Assembly: GCA_030734395.1 (NCBI GenBank)
Contig: JAUZTG010000015.1
Span: forward strand, 124,001 to 188,000
Direction: 5' to 3'
DNA length: 64,000 nt
DNA from: Sarocladium kiliense
Lineage: Eukaryota > Ascomycota > Sordariomycetes > Hypocreales > Sarocladiaceae
Of the stretch, positions 44,607-56,477 are shown piece by piece. Positions within the stretch are counted from its first letter, which is position 1. Every line of letters starts with the position of its first letter. The position numbers were made by a program, and so were the translations under genes. A model generated the notes under the pieces. The model ran no database searches, was not told the DNA's origin, and saw nothing but the letters and a program-made list of their open reading frames with translations.

Positions 44607-45617
44607 CTACCCTCTAACCGTCCTCAGCTTGTTCGATACTGCCACGAGGCTCCAGCCAAGCTTCCTCAAATGAGGGAACAGGATGTAGGTTCCCATGGCT
44701 GCGACTGCAAGTCGGACTGCCCAAGCCTTGAGAGCTATCTGCACCCTGTTGCTCCTGTTTTTATCAACAGTTGCCAGGAATGTCTCCGCATCGTTCGATC
44801 TTGGGAATGGAAGCTCGACTCTCCTGCCATCGATGACAGCGGTGGGCACTTCGACACCCAGATGCGCACACAACGGTTCCCATCCATCCTGAACGGTGTA
44901 CTCGATTCTCTTCCTTTCCGGGATGCGTTCTCTTACTTCATCGTAGTACATGTCGAACGCTGCCATTGCCTTGGGCTTGGCATCCTCTGCATGCCATTCG
45001 AACTTCCAAACATCCACCTGCTTTCGGTCCATGAAGCGCATCAACTCTCGCATGTCTTCGCTCCAGAAAAAGATAGTCTTGTAGACTAGACGCCACCACC
45101 AGCTACCAAATTTCTGTCGATGTTGGAAGGCCGCAACGCAGCTCCGGAACCACGCGTCTTTATCCCGTGTCGTCACCACGACCTTGGCGTCAGGGTACAG
45201 TTCAGCCAGCTCGGGGCCAAACCATGCGGCTGGCACATCCACAACCCCCATGTGATTCCCGAGAATCTCGTCCCACTCGAGTTTCGTCAACGGCTTCGCT
45301 CCAGAGGACGGGATGAACTTGGCTGCCATGGCACGGTTCCACATGGCGACGTGTTTTGCAGGCGCGGTCCAAACCTGCTGAGCGTGGTATGTTGGGAAGC
45401 CTAGGATGCCTAGGGCTTGCTGGATGCCTGCGTTTCAATCGTTAGTCTCTCAGAAGAAACTCCTTGCTTATCACGAGTGAACACTACTTGTCGTTCCTGT
45501 CCGACCCAGGCCACAAACGATGACTCTGAGAGGGTATTGTCGGAGACTTTCGGGTCCAAAGGCCAGGGCATGCGCTGAGGCGCCGTCCACGCGCTTGGTT
45601 ATTGAAGAATTTGTCAT
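44607..45617 (-). CDS. Sulfotransferase-like P-loop protein
   Basis: Two exons, complement(44607..45427, 45488..45617); 60-nt intron (GTAGTG donor, GACTAACG branch, CAG), 316 aa. The nucleotide-binding loop GLGRTGTTS (36-44) is split by the intron after the second Thr. It continues IQQALGILGFPTYHAQQ, DVPAAWFGPELAELYPDAKVVVTTRDKDAWFRS (3' phosphate-binding Arg/Ser region), then WEPLCAHLGVEVP..PFPRSND, all features of the fungal Sulfotransfer_4 type. These proteins are common in ascomycetes, and few have known substrates. A C-terminal hydrophobic helix (LKAWAVRLAVAAMGTYILF) suggests a membrane anchor. ATG 45617 is the only start that includes the P-loop. PAPS-dependent sulfonation is inferred from family only. 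Confidence 0.85.
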
Positions 45618-46177
45618 GGTCCAAATGCTGCTTTTTGGCTTCTTTGGCTTGCTCTAAAGAGGGAAGAAAATCGAGAGCATTACCAGGGTAATTAGGATGT
45701 CTCGACTTTAAATGGCTGTCGATCCGTGATAGGGGATCGCATATCGAACAAGGACAGCGTCAGCACTAGTATTTGCCGTGATCCCGCGTGTAGAGGTCAG
45801 GCTATCGCGCCAAAGCGTTTTGAATAATACTGTCAATACTTCAATTGTCACATTCAGATTTGCATTCTAATTATTCGGGTCGCGGCAGTGCCTCTCTTCC
45901 ATGTAGAATCTCAAAGTGTTGAAAGTTCGGGGTTGGGAGACTAACGACCAAAAGCGCAGTTCAAGTGTCATTGCATTGAGCAGCAGTCAGCATTGCCCCT
46001 GGATCAGTCAAGCTTATGAGATCAGAATCGCGGCGTAGCACTTTGCAATGATGTGCAGTGCGGTAAACCTGAATCATCGCCGACAAATCTGACAAAAGAT
46101 GCAATCCTGATGGATGAGATGGGAAATTTGATTGCATTTGTACTGCAAACAGCACTGAGCCAGAGGCCGGCATCTGA
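45618..46177. other. Intergenic
   Basis: Promoter of the sulfotransferase-like gene and 3' flank of the TRIP4-like gene. No gene seen. Confidence 0.45.
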
Positions 46178-47767
46178 TCACTCCTGCTCGGAGCTATGTC
46201 CGTATACTCCTCCATCCAATATTACACGCTCATTGTCATCCAAGTTATCCTGAACCCGTCGCCATCCCTTTTTAGTCGGCCGGCCTTCGGGTTCTTTCTC
46301 CTTGCCTTTGCCTCGCGCCTCGAACGTTGGCTTGATTAGCTTGCCCAGCAATGGATTGCCGCTGAAAGCGCCACCCTCGCGGGACTTGCTGGCGATGCTT
46401 GTATTGCCTGTAACTTCTTGCAGAACTCCCGCCCCGTCGTCCAAGTCATCCGCGACGTCTTCATCCTCTGGACTAGGCGGTCTTTCAACAGCGGCCATTC
46501 TTCGAACTACTTTACCCCCAACGAGGTCGATGCTGACGACTTGCCTCCTCTTCTCGTACTCAGGCCGGGCGTTCCACTCCATCTCCCGCATGAGCTTCTG
46601 TTGTTGTTTGAGTTCCTTGGCCCGATCTTCGGGGCTAGCCCACATACTACCAGCACGTCCAACGTCGAAGTCAGCTGCCTCATCACGTACCGTTGTCCTA
46701 CGGGCGTTCTGTGCTTGGAAATTGAGTAGTTTGTCGCGGTGCTGCTTAGCCTTGACCTCTGCCTCTGACAAGCCTGATGCGGCACCGGAGCCAGTTTCGC
46801 GTGGCTTGGTGAACGGTGCTGGCGTCTTGCTGACTGCAGGTCGACGGTGTGCTTCTGCGTCTGCAGCCATCCGCTCTCGCCCTCGTTCTTCCTTCAACTC
46901 TCGAACCATGTCTTGGACCTCATCAGAGCTCAGCAGCGGAGTGGCGCAGTAGGTGCAAGGTCCCAAACCCTCCTTCACGCAGATGACCTTGCCGCAGCTC
47001 AAACAGTTTGGCGCGGCGGTCTGCAAGGGATGTCTCGTAGCAACGCAGTCGCAACGCCTAGAGGCTACATCGTCAAGTGTAGGGTTTGTAGTGATCTCGA
47101 GAGCGCGGATAGCAGCGTCAAGGTCAGCAATGGCGGCAGAGGCACCAGTCATTGGCGTGCCACCCGTGATAGACACCTTCGTGCTGCTGCTCGAGAAGGG
47201 TTTAGGCGTGGACGATCTTGAGACGGGGTTGGATTTCGGCTTCGGTTTGTGAATAGCTTCTGAGATGAGATACCCGGCAGCGGTGGTCTGCTTTGGTTGG
47301 CTTGGTTGTGGAGGCCTTGGTGTGCCTGACCGTGAGCCTTGATGGCTTGTCGGAGCGCTGACTCCCCTTTGCGGGATGTATTCGAAATCATCACTCTTTT
47401 TGTTGTATGCAGTACCAGATGGGACCAAACCAGCGTCCACCTTGCGCGCTTCTGGCGTGTGCAAAGCGGCCTTGGTCTTCTTATTTGCGCCTCTTCTAGC
47501 CTTGGGAGCGCCGCTATCTGCATTATCGACCAGGTGCACTGAGGATGAGGCAGGGCTCCCTGAATGTGAGGCAGTAAAGGATGAGGACGTTTCTTGGCGG
47601 CGAGCATTAAAGGACGATATGAACTCAATCGCCTGCGCTGAGTCGCCAAGCAGGTTGGTGAAATGCGAAGCTGCTTCAGCTTTGGGCAGAGTGGCTGCGT
47701 AGTCGAGGACTTGCTGCAGCTCCTCCTCTGGAAGAGGGAGGAGTTTTGAGAGCTGTGTCAAAGACAT
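46178..47767 (-). CDS. TRIP4/Rqt4-like C2HC5 zinc-finger protein
   Basis: A single exon, 529 aa. The C2HC5 zinc finger lies at about 239-274: CDC, H246, CLSC, C, CTYC, the signature of activating signal cointegrator 1 (TRIP4) and of yeast Rqt4, a subunit of the ribosome quality-control trigger (RQT) complex that splits collided ribosomes. The N-terminal 50 residues (LSKLLPLPEEELQQVLDYAATLPKAEAASHFTNLLGDS) form the CUE-like helical domain that binds ubiquitin in this family. The middle is disordered, the C-terminal 180 residues basic, with GGKVVRR and LVGGK motifs. Probably cytoplasmic. The ATG at 47767 is right before the conserved N-terminal helix. There is no partner gene nearby, as expected for fungi. 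Confidence 0.85.
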   Translation of the reverse strand: MSLTQLSKLLPLPEEELQQVLDYAATLPKAEAASHFTNLLGDSAQAIEFISSFNARRQETSSSFTASHSGSPASSSVHLVDNADSGAPKARRGANKKTKAALHTPEARKVDAGLVPSGTAYNKKSDDFEYIPQRGVSAPTSHQGSRSGTPRPPQPSQPKQTTAAGYLISEAIHKPKPKSNPVSRSSTPKPFSSSSTKVSITGGTPMTGASAAIADLDAAIRALEITTNPTLDDVASRRCDCVATRHPLQTAAPNCLSCGKVICVKEGLGPCTYCATPLLSSDEVQDMVRELKEERGRERMAADAEAHRRPAVSKTPAPFTKPRETGSGAASGLSEAEVKAKQHRDKLLNFQAQNARRTTVRDEAADFDVGRAGSMWASPEDRAKELKQQQKLMREMEWNARPEYEKRRQVVSIDLVGGKVVRRMAAVERPPSPEDEDVADDLDDGAGVLQEVTGNTSIASKSREGGAFSGNPLLGKLIKPTFEARGKGKEKEPEGRPTKKGWRRVQDNLDDNERVILDGGVYGHSSEQE

Positions 47768-48741
47768 GTCGAGAATATCCTACTGCGTTTGTTGAACCAG
47801 CCAGGTGGCTGTCGCTCAGGTCGATGTCGTTGACGTTGACGATGAGCTTGTGGATTGCCTTAGGTACCTTTGGGCGGGTGTGACCCCACTGTTGTATAGG
47901 TAGGTAGTGGTTGGATGTCCGATGCTAAGGTAAAGTAATAAAGGTATCTCGCGCTTGAGTCGAAGACCAGCAATGTAGCATGTCAGGTAAGGCCTTGTTC
48001 TGGTGCATGCTGCGACTCCGATGACTTATTGCCCATGCATAATTTCGTGGCTAAGCTGCCACCTTCGGCCATTTTGACGCAGATACCTCACACGTTCCTC
48101 ATGGAGCCGACCTTGCTACGTTCTGTCGGCGAGGCAGGGCCTGAGTCACTCGGTGAGGGCAATTGTACAAACATGCAATCTATTGCTCCGTTCCCCCCCA
48201 TATTCCGAACCCAACAAGATCTTAAAGTGACATATGCAGGACCGATTTTTCTAGCTCCTGGACGCCAACGAAAATTCGAATTTTCGTCATGATGCCAACA
48301 ACCTAGGGTGAGGCATGTTCAGGGTAGGATTAGATTTCCAACGATTTGTACCGAGAGACTTTGGCCACATCGATTTCAGCCACGCACCGCCACAGCTGGC
48401 TGGTCGCCCACTCAACCACACGGCTCATTTGTCCCACGCCGGCACCGGCCGGAGCCAATGGAGCACGTACTCGGTACCTCAGGCACCACCTTACGTCCAA
48501 TAGCCACGCAGGTTCCCCAGACCCAGGACCCGTGGCCCCAGCAAAATTGTTCCATTGCTCCAGCTCCAGTGCATCCTCCAACGCAAAACCGCGCAGCAGC
48601 TTTTGCCGCACCACTTCCCTCTATCCATCCTCGTCCTCCACCCTTTTGTCCGTTACACCTTTGTAGCATCACAGCCTCGCTCTCCGTCCTCTCGTCTCTT
48701 CTTCGTCTGCTCCCAATTCTACACACACAACCGCCGTCATC
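47768..48741. promoter_or_regulatory. Divergent promoter region, TRIP4-like and malate dehydrogenase
   Basis: 974 bp between divergent starts. From about 48560 to 48741 is a strongly C/T-rich leader (cctcgtcctccacccttttgtccg, ctctccgtcctctcgtctcttcttcg), typical of highly expressed fungal genes and here belonging to malate dehydrogenase. Open frames in it are compositional. Confidence 0.5.
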
Positions 48742-49981
48742 ATGATGTCCGCTTCCTTCATCCAGCGCCGGGCTTTCTCTGCCTCCGCGCGCAACGTAAG
48801 TTTCCAACCTTCCTCGAATTCTTGGACAATTTCAGCCGAGCTTCCCATGATCCCTACAGCCGAGGCACAATTTGTGACCTGCCCTCAATGCTCCCCTTCT
48901 CATTCTCTCAACTATGACATGATACGGACCAGATTGAACTGACTGAAGTGTTCCTATAGCTTTCCAAGGTCGCTGTTCTCGGTGCCGCCGGTGGCATTGG
49001 CCAGCCTCTGTCCCTGCTCATGAAGCTCAACCCGCGTGTCACCGATCTCGCTCTCTACGATATTCGTGGCGCTCCCGGTACGACCTCCTTCCTCGTCTTC
49101 TCCCCAATTATCGTGATCCCAAGCTAAGATGTAATCTCGCAGGTGTTGCTGCCGATATCTCCCATGTCAACACCAAGTCTACCGTCAAGGGATACGAGCC
49201 CAACGCTACTGGCCTCGCCGAGTGCCTCAAGGGTGCCGAGATCGTCCTGATTCCCGCTGGTGTTCCCCGCAAGCCCGGCATGACCCGTGACGACCTCTTC
49301 AACACCAACGCTTCTATCGTTCGCGACCTCGCCAAGGCCGTTGCTGAGTCTGCCCCCAAGGCTAAGCTCCTCATTATCTCCAACCCCGTCAACTCTACCG
49401 TCCCCATCTGCGCCGAGGTGTTCAAGTCCAAGGGAGTCTACAACCCCAAGACCCTCTTCGGTGTTACCACCCTTGACGTTGTTCGCGCCAGCCGCTTCGT
49501 CTCTGAGATCAAGGGCACTGACCCCAAGGATGAGAACATCACCGTCGTCGGTGGTCACTCTGGTGTCACCATTGTCCCCCTTTTCAGCCAGAGCAACCAC
49601 CCCGACCTGAGCTCCAACGCCGAGCTCGTCAAGCGTGTCCAGTTCGGTGGCGATGAGGTCGTCAAGGCCAAGGATGGTGCTGGTTCCGCCACTCTCTCCA
49701 TGGCCATGGCCGGTGCCCGCATGGCTGAGTCAATCCTCCGCGCCGCCCAGGGCGAGAAGGGTGTCATTGAGCCTGCCTTCGTCGACTCCCCTCTCTACAA
49801 GGATCAGGGTATCGATTTCTTCAGCAGCAAGGTCGAGCTCGGCCCTGAGGGTGTCGAGAAGATCCACCCCATTGGTGAGATCGACGCTGCCGAGTCTAAG
49901 CTCCTCGACGCTTGCATTGGCGACCTCAAGAAGAACATCGAGAAGGGCGTTGCCTTCGTTGCCTCCAACCCCGGCAAATAA
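48742..49981 (+). CDS. Malate dehydrogenase, mitochondrial, NAD-dependent
   Basis: Three exons, 48742..48795, 48960..49077, 49143..49981; introns 164 and 65 nt; 336 aa. The first exon encodes a basic, hydroxylated mitochondrial presequence (MMSASFIQRRAFSASARN). Then the NAD Rossmann motif VAVLGAAGGIGQPLSLL, substrate-binding Arg residues in PRKPGMTRDDLF, NPVNSTVPI, and the catalytic His in VGGHSGVTIVPL. It oxidises malate to oxaloacetate in the TCA cycle. Codon use is extremely biased (GAG, AAG, CTC, CGC, GTC), much more than in the neighbours, which indicates high expression, as does the C/T-rich leader. The absence of a C-terminal SKL-type signal argues against the peroxisomal isoform. Confidence 0.96.
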
Positions 49982-50468
49982 GTGTCTCATCACAAGTCAC
50001 TCGAACTTATCCGTCGCGTGACATGAGGAAGCGCTCTTCACGTCGTCGCTACGGATTCGACGAAGAGGGAAGGGGCAGGCGTTGAAGGTAAAAGGTCCAC
50101 ATACCATGGGCGATTGGACTGTACGGGGCGCAGAGGTCAGAAAGAAAATTGCTGTCAATGGGACAGATTCTTCGCGGGCCTCTCTCGGGCATAGTCTGCG
50201 TTTGCCATAGACTTCTGCAAGTCGCTGTGTAATACTACTACTTCATGTAATGATGACCTTTGTCTTCCACATGCTTGCTGCTCGTCCACCAAGATCAGTG
50301 TCTTATTTTGATCACATTCCCGTGCTCCACTGATTGCTATTCTTCGTGTGATTGCACATGTATTTTGAGACTATTAAATCTATGTATGGTCGCATCTACA
50401 ACACCAATCTCACATCTCCAGGCCACCACCAACTCCATACCAAAACGGTACAGGGCAGCATCAATGGT
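49982..50468. other. Convergent 3' UTRs
   Basis: 3' flanks of malate dehydrogenase and of the P5A ATPase. No gene seen. Confidence 0.5.
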
Positions 50469-53400
50469 CTACTGCCTGCCTGCGCGCCACTCCTCAATCT
50501 TGCGCTTGCGCTCCTCAACCTTGCGCTCCCATTCGGCCACCTTCTCTAGCCTCTTGACCTCCTCCTCTTCAGCCTTCTTTGCTGCGACCAGTTTCTTTCG
50601 CTCCTCTTCGCGAGCAAGTTGATCGGGCCTGCGTTCGGCGATATCGCGGGGGCGGAAATCACTGAAAAGCATCTTGAGAACCTTCTCAATAACCCAACAG
50701 CATCCATAATCAAGCACCATGACAGTCGTCATGTTGAACTTGAACTCGTCGCTGAAGGGAACAAGCTTCATCTGCTGGTTGATCTCAGGGAAGACCTCCA
50801 TGGCACAGGCGAAGGCAAGGCCAGACACTCCGACGATGCCGTAGAACATGCCCTTGTTCTCGGAAAGAGACTCGCGGAAAGGGCGACCCTGATAGTTGAT
50901 AGCGAACGTCGAGATCTGCTGGATGAGCTGAAGGAGATACACTGCAGAGTTCAGCAGCGACGGCTTGAACTCAGCCTCAAGATCGACATCGTCAGAGCGA
51001 CTAGGACATGTTAGCGGTTTCTTTGGAGATACCGGGCGGTTCACAGAGACTGATCAACTTACGGTTCAAGCCTCTCGCAGAGTCTGGCAATGTAGATGAG
51101 CGTGACAATGTGTACGGCAAACTGGCCGAGAATAGATCCAATGATGTAAAAGTTGAAAATGTTTGGCTGAGGCCGCTCCTTGCTCAGACCCTCCACAACG
51201 CGAGCACGAGAGATGCTGAGGAAGCAAACGGACATGAGGAGGCCACTGATCGTATACTGTCCATCACCGAACTTGATGCCCTCCAAGTATAATACAGACA
51301 AGGAGTAGGCACTGATGAGACAGTTGAGAGCCAAAATTTTGTACATCTGGATTGTCGCGACAAGGGTGCAACGGCCTTGCCTGATGATATTTGGAACGGC
51401 GATAACGTTACGCAGCTTGGAGGTGAAGGGCGCCGCGACGGAGGCGTCTCCTAACTTCAAGGTCGGAGGCTCGTCATCCCCCATTTCAGCTTCCATCATG
51501 GTCGACGTAAGTTTGTCAGCAAAGCCGGCAGCCTTCTTCGCAGCAGCTTGTTGCTTGGCAACGCGAGGATCTGTTGGTGCCTCGGGTGCAGGTGTAGCTT
51601 CAATGGCCTGGAAAGTGTGGCCTTGTTGCAAAGCGTACTCTTCGGGACTGATGTTCTTCTTCTTTGCCTCACGCTCGATAGCCTTGTTGAAGTGAGGGTT
51701 GCTGGGACCAGGAGCATACAGGTGAGCGATCATAACAGGGACAGGCGGAGCAGGCTGATTGAAACGCTTCATCAGGTCGATCTGCTTTTGGTACATGTTC
51801 TTCATGTTCGTGTTGCGCGCATGTTCGGCAATACGAACCAGATCCTCTTTGGTGCCATTGAGAAGTGCAATACCGATATGAGCTTGCTTGAGAGCGCCAA
51901 CATCATTCGTGCCGTCACCAGCCATAAGAGTATAGTATCCCATATCCTTGAGACCCAGCAGAATATCCTCTTTCTGCTTGGGGGAGACACGGGCATAAAC
52001 CCAGGTGTATCGGAGCAGAGACTTCCAACCGACTTGATCCTTGAACTGGGCAAGCGCGTATCCAGTGACACAAATGTCGTTCTCTTTCAGGATTTTGGGA
52101 TCGAGAGGCTTCGATGGGTCAACGGGAATGCTGATCTTATCATCCACACTCTTCCAAACTAAAGCGTTGCCGTTCGAGTGGTCGTCAGGCGCGTCGAGAA
52201 TGAGAACGTCTCGGTCAACAATCTCAACCTCACGGGCGACATGGACCGCAGTCAAGGGATTGTCACCAGTGATCATGACGACACGGTGGCTGCTCTCGTT
52301 CAGCATCTGCACAGCTTCCTTGGCGTCATCCTTCAGGGGACAGTGAAGAACCAGGAAGCCAGCAAAAGTCAGATCAGCCTCTACCTTTTCTCGCTTCAAA
52401 TCATTGATCTTGCTGGCACCGAGCTCAGAGTCATTCGTCAACTGCTTGTAGGCCAGAGCTAAGACACGGGAGCCCTTGCGGGTGAAGTACTTGAAAGTCT
52501 CTTCATAGTCTTCGGGAACATCCACAAGCATCTTCATGATGGTCTCCGGTGCACCCTTGACCGCAGCGAATGTACCCTTGATCTTGCGACCTTCCTTGTC
52601 AGTGCCCTGAACAAAGGCAACAGAACTTTGACGTTTAAGTGCAGATGAGAACTGGAACCGCCTCTTGATAGTGACATTTCCAGTGGCGTTTCCCGCTTTC
52701 TTGGTGCTGTGAAGTGTGTCGTTCTTTCCAAGTGTCCAACCGAGTGATGAGACGGTGGCCTTCTCCATGGGGTCGCCCACAATGTCACCCTCGTCAAGTC
52801 TGACAAGAGCGTGCGCAGTAGCTAAAACCAGAGAAGTCTCGAGACTTGACTCAGTGATGACCGTCATGTTGGAGTGGGCACCATCAGCTTCCTTCTTGTC
52901 GTCAATCTCAGCGTGACCGAGACCAAGGCCCGCAATACCTTCGACGACCAAATCTTCTCCAGTGAGTGTACCAGTCTTGTCGAAACAAGCAACGTCAACG
53001 CGGCCTGCAAATGGAATACGGAAGGGCTCAGTACAGAAGATGGCAAGCTTTCCAAGAGCAGCCAGACTCGTGTTGACAGCAAGGCTCAGTTCCATAGGCA
53101 GCTCCGGAGGCACAACACTGGTAACAATCAAGACACAGTCAAGCAGCAGCTTTGAGCGCTTCCTGTCCTTGCGGACACCCTCGTCCCAGACATACCAGGA
53201 CGCAGCGATGGCGAAGATGAGCAAGAAGAGGATAAACAACAAAGCCTCAAAGTTATTGGCCGAAACACGCTCAGTCGAGTAGATCATTGTCCGAACCAAG
53301 CTACCCTGTGAAGTCTCGAAACCAGTCTTGACGACAATCGCCATCGCGCCATTATCCGGAGCGGTAGGAACGCCGGATGCCAACTTGGGTTTCTCCAAAT

Positions 53401-54540
53401 CGGGATTGCCGTGTGTAACCTGAAGGACTTTGGTGCCTCCCCAGAGGAAGGCGTTCTTGTCGAGTCCCTCAGGTTCAAGCCGGGCATCAGATGGTCGCAA
53501 TTGGATGGAATCCTTGAGCAGTGGCGTACTCTCTCCAGAAAGCATAGCTTCGTTGACAATAGCAGTGCCCTCCACGAGGATCATGTCGCAGGCAACACCA
53601 CTGTCCTCCTTAGTCCGGCCGACAGACACGAGATCGCCGGGCAGAAGCTTGTCGCTTGAGACCTCGACCCACTTGCCCGTCCTGTACACCCACATGTCGT
53701 AAGGCTTGATGCTCATGCCGCGGAATTCGGTGAGTGTGCGCTGGCGCTGCCACACGACAGTGCTCTCAAAAGCCACAAGCATGAAAAGGGTGAATAGCGA
53801 GTAATACCAGTATTCATCCAGCATCCACAGTCCCACGCAGAAGATCTGGAAAACAAAGAACGGAGCGACAGCATGCTCTTTGAAAAGCTCGGTGAAGGAT
53901 GGGACGGGAATATCGAAGGTATTGGTGCCGAAGTGGTGCTCAAGCTGTGTAATTGTAGCCTGCTTCTCGAGACCACGAGACCTCTGCAGCTGGCCGATGG
54001 TTGGCTTCGGTTCGGCATCAATCTCGTATTGAAGGGTGCTAAAAGACTTGGTATCGGGGTTGTAGAGGAATCGTCGCTTCTGAAAGAGGAACGAAAGCTT
54101 CGTCTTGCCTCCATCCTGCGGGCCCGCAAGGTCAGTCACAATGTTCAATTTGAGAGGAGTGTATGCGGCATATCACCACTCACCTTGTCACGGTCGAGTC
54201 TGCAAATGTCCGCCGAGCCGGCGTTGGCGATGGGAAGGACCTTGATGAGCTGAGCGTCCTGAACCTCGGAAACGGTAGTAGAGGTAAAACGAGCTGCCAA
54301 GTTCACGCTCCAGTGCGTAGTAAGCCAAGCCAGGGACTGGAAAGTAATGATGGTACCACACCAGACAAAGGTCCATTCTTGCGCCCCGATGTGCTTCTCG
54401 TAGAGATCCGGCGATAGATAAAAGGCGAAGAAGATGGGCCAGGCGATAGTGAAGGGCCAAACGTAAGCGTGCAGATAAATTGGTAACGGGCGAAGAAGCT
54501 CCGCATGCTTGATCTGCGGGTTATCGACAAGAGGCGCCAT
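50469..54540 (-). CDS. SPF1: P5A-type ATPase, ER transmembrane-helix dislocase (Spf1 homologue)
   Basis: Three exons, complement(50469..51000, 51063..54115, 54184..54540), introns 62 and 68 nt, 1313 aa. P-type ATPase with the P5A hallmark PPELPMELSLAVN in M4 (455-467), phosphorylation site Asp 498 in CFDKTGTLTGEDLVVEG, actuator motif MLSGESTPL, and hinge MAGDGTNDVGALKQAHIGIALL. The N-terminal P5A region has two extra membrane segments (AYVWPFTIAWPIFFAFYL and WCGTIITFQSLAWLTTHW). The C-terminal exon ends in a long charged coiled coil (about 60 residues, EEERKKLVAAKKAEEEEVKRLEKV). Yeast Spf1 and human ATP13A1 remove mis-inserted mitochondrial tail-anchored helices from the ER. Length is near the usual 1200-1330. 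The gene symbol follows yeast by homology. Confidence 0.95.
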
Positions 54541-55399
54541 GATGGCGAGTGTAGAGTTCAATGTCGCGCGGGATTCGCAAGGGGGGCTTTGAGGATGCGC
54601 TGCAGTTGAAGCTCTCCCTATGTGGCAAATAGTAATGCGTACACCAGAACAGAGCTGCAAGTAACGGCAAACTCTGGAATGATGAATGAAGAAGGTAGAG
54701 AAAGAGGGGAGATAGAACCCTTCGAGGACGCGAAAGGGAACGTGATGCAGGATATGGCCGAGGGGCCCGTGGATGCTTTGGAGAGAAACAGGTGGCCAGA
54801 AGTCCACAGTCGAGGTCCAGGTATCGTGGGTCGTTTGTAGCGGCGGTGGTGGCCCAGCTTTTTTGCGACGCCACAGACAACGGATGTTGTGCAACGGTTG
54901 GCCCGCTGGGCGATCCTGGACGTGCCTAGAAAACCCCCCTAATATACCTGGATATTTCTGGTAATTATGACCAAACCGTAATCACGCGAGTATATTAGGT
55001 CTCTACTTGAACTATAGATAAGACCAGGCATCTCCAGAGGTAGGGGATTTACTGGCAGGGTGGCGGCATTGCGTGGCTGATGCCCTGCTAATAATTGCCT
55101 CGAGGCAACCGGGTGTGGCGTCAGCGCCGAAGCCCGAAGAATCTCAATCTTGATTTCAGTCGGACAAATCCCAACCCGAGCGCCGGCCACTGTAGGCTTC
55201 AATTGCAGCGTGTCTCGCGCTAATCACGCCACTAGATAGTGCCCTGTATCGGATCAGTTTCCCCACCGCGGGGCCTCTTTACGCGTCTCGTCGCGTCTCC
55301 CTTCCGTCTTGTTGTACCTGGTCCCGCGAAAGCCAGCTTCATTGACTTCTCGTCTTCAACGTTGCGGCCAATTCGTTATACAAACCTTCAAGAAGAGAC
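54541..55399. promoter_or_regulatory. Divergent promoter region, P5A ATPase and thymidylate synthase
   Basis: 859 bp between the two housekeeping starts. A C/T-rich stretch before 55400 (cgtctcgtcgcgtctcccttccgtcttg) is probably the thymidylate synthase leader. An acgcgt (MluI cell-cycle box, MBF site) occurs at about 55281-55286, roughly 115 bp before the thymidylate synthase ATG, where it would fit S-phase control. No gene seen. Confidence 0.5.
55281..55286. promoter_or_regulatory. ACGCGT (MCB-type) box before thymidylate synthase
   Basis: The sequence reads ctttacgcgtctcgtcgcgtctcc: one full ACGCGT and a partial CGCGT 9-10 bp further on. MBF/DSC1 binds ACGCGT in the promoters of S-phase genes, including thymidylate synthase in yeast (established). 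Conservation in this fungus is inference. Confidence 0.5.
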
Positions 55400-56477
55400 A
55401 TGACTACCGACCAAGCGATTCCTGGCGCTGTGGCTGGCCCGAAGCACACTGCAAACGGGTCGTCTGCCAGTCGCGCACATGAGGAACTCCAATACCTGAA
55501 TCTTGTCCGGGAGATCCTTGAGGATGGTGAGCATCGCCCAGACAGGTGAGCCCAAAAGCTTCGTATGCGACCCGTTAAGCTCCTTGACTGACTGCATCAG
55601 GACGGGAACCGGGACCTACTCCATCTTCGCTCCTCAACCCCTCAAATTCGCCCTCAATAACAACGGCACCCCCATTCTCCCTCTCCTTACCACAAAGCGT
55701 GTGTTTACCAAGGCTGTCATCGCTGAGCTCCTCTGGTTCGTCGCGGGCAGCACATCCTCCTTATCTCTAAGTGACGCCGGCGTCAAGATTTGGGATGGTA
55801 ATGGGTCGCGAGAATTTCTTGACAGCGTGGGTCTTTCTCACCGCGAAGTTGGTGATCTGGGTCCCGTCTACGGCTTCCAGTGGCGGCATTTCGGCGCTGA
55901 ATATGTTGATGCGAAGACGGACTACACGGGGCAGGGCGTCGACCAGCTGGCAGGACTTATCCATCAGCTCAAGACCAACCCATTCGACAGACGCATGATC
56001 CTCTCTGCTTGGAACCCCAGAGACCTGAAGAAGATGGCCCTTCCACCTTGCCACATGTTCGCTCAATTCTACGTGTCATATCCACGTCAAAAGAGGAGAA
56101 GTCCGACTGATCCCGCGGAGACAGCCAGCGAAGAACCGAGACCCAAGGGCCACCTGCACTGCCAGCTTTACCAACGGTCCTGCGACATGGGTCTCGGTGT
56201 GCCGTTCAACATCGCCAGCTATGCCTTGCTCACACACATGATTGCACATGTCTGCGACCTGGTCCCTGGGAGTTTGACACACGTCATGGGGGATGCGCAC
56301 GTCTACCTAGATCACGTTGAGGCCCTTCAAGTTCAAGCTGAAAGAGAGCCTCGCGAATTCCCGGAGCTGGTGATCAACCGTGAGAAGGGTGGCAGTATTG
56401 ACGGCTGGAAAGCCGAGGATTTTGTGATCAAGGGATATAGTCCGCACAAAACCATTGCTATGAAAATGTCGGTTTGA
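55400..56477 (+). CDS. Thymidylate synthase
   Basis: Two exons, 55400..55545 and 55601..56477; 55-nt intron, 340 aa. Converts dUMP and methylene-THF to dTMP and DHF. The Arg of HRPDRTGTGTYSIFAPQ is encoded across the splice junction and binds the phosphate; the rest of the family follows: LPLLTTKRVF, IAELLWFVAGST, DLGPVYGFQWRHFGAEY, NPRDLKKMALPPCHMFAQFYV with catalytic Cys 199, QRSCDMGLGVPFNIASYALL, HVMGDAHVYLDH and the closing KGYSPHKTIAMKMSV. A hydrophilic insert of about 25 residues (RQKRRSPTDPAETASEEPRPKGH) sits between the catalytic strand and LHCQLYQRS, as in other fungal enzymes. Divergent from the P5A ATPase gene; an MCB-like box lies in between. Confidence 0.96.

Noticed and set aside
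46302..46952. 216-codon plus-strand frame within the TRIP4-like gene
   Set aside because: Low-complexity Ser/Leu/Arg shadow; the minus strand has the C2HC5 finger.
49124..49600. 158-codon frame antisense to malate dehydrogenase
   Set aside because: Shadow of the highly biased dehydrogenase codons.
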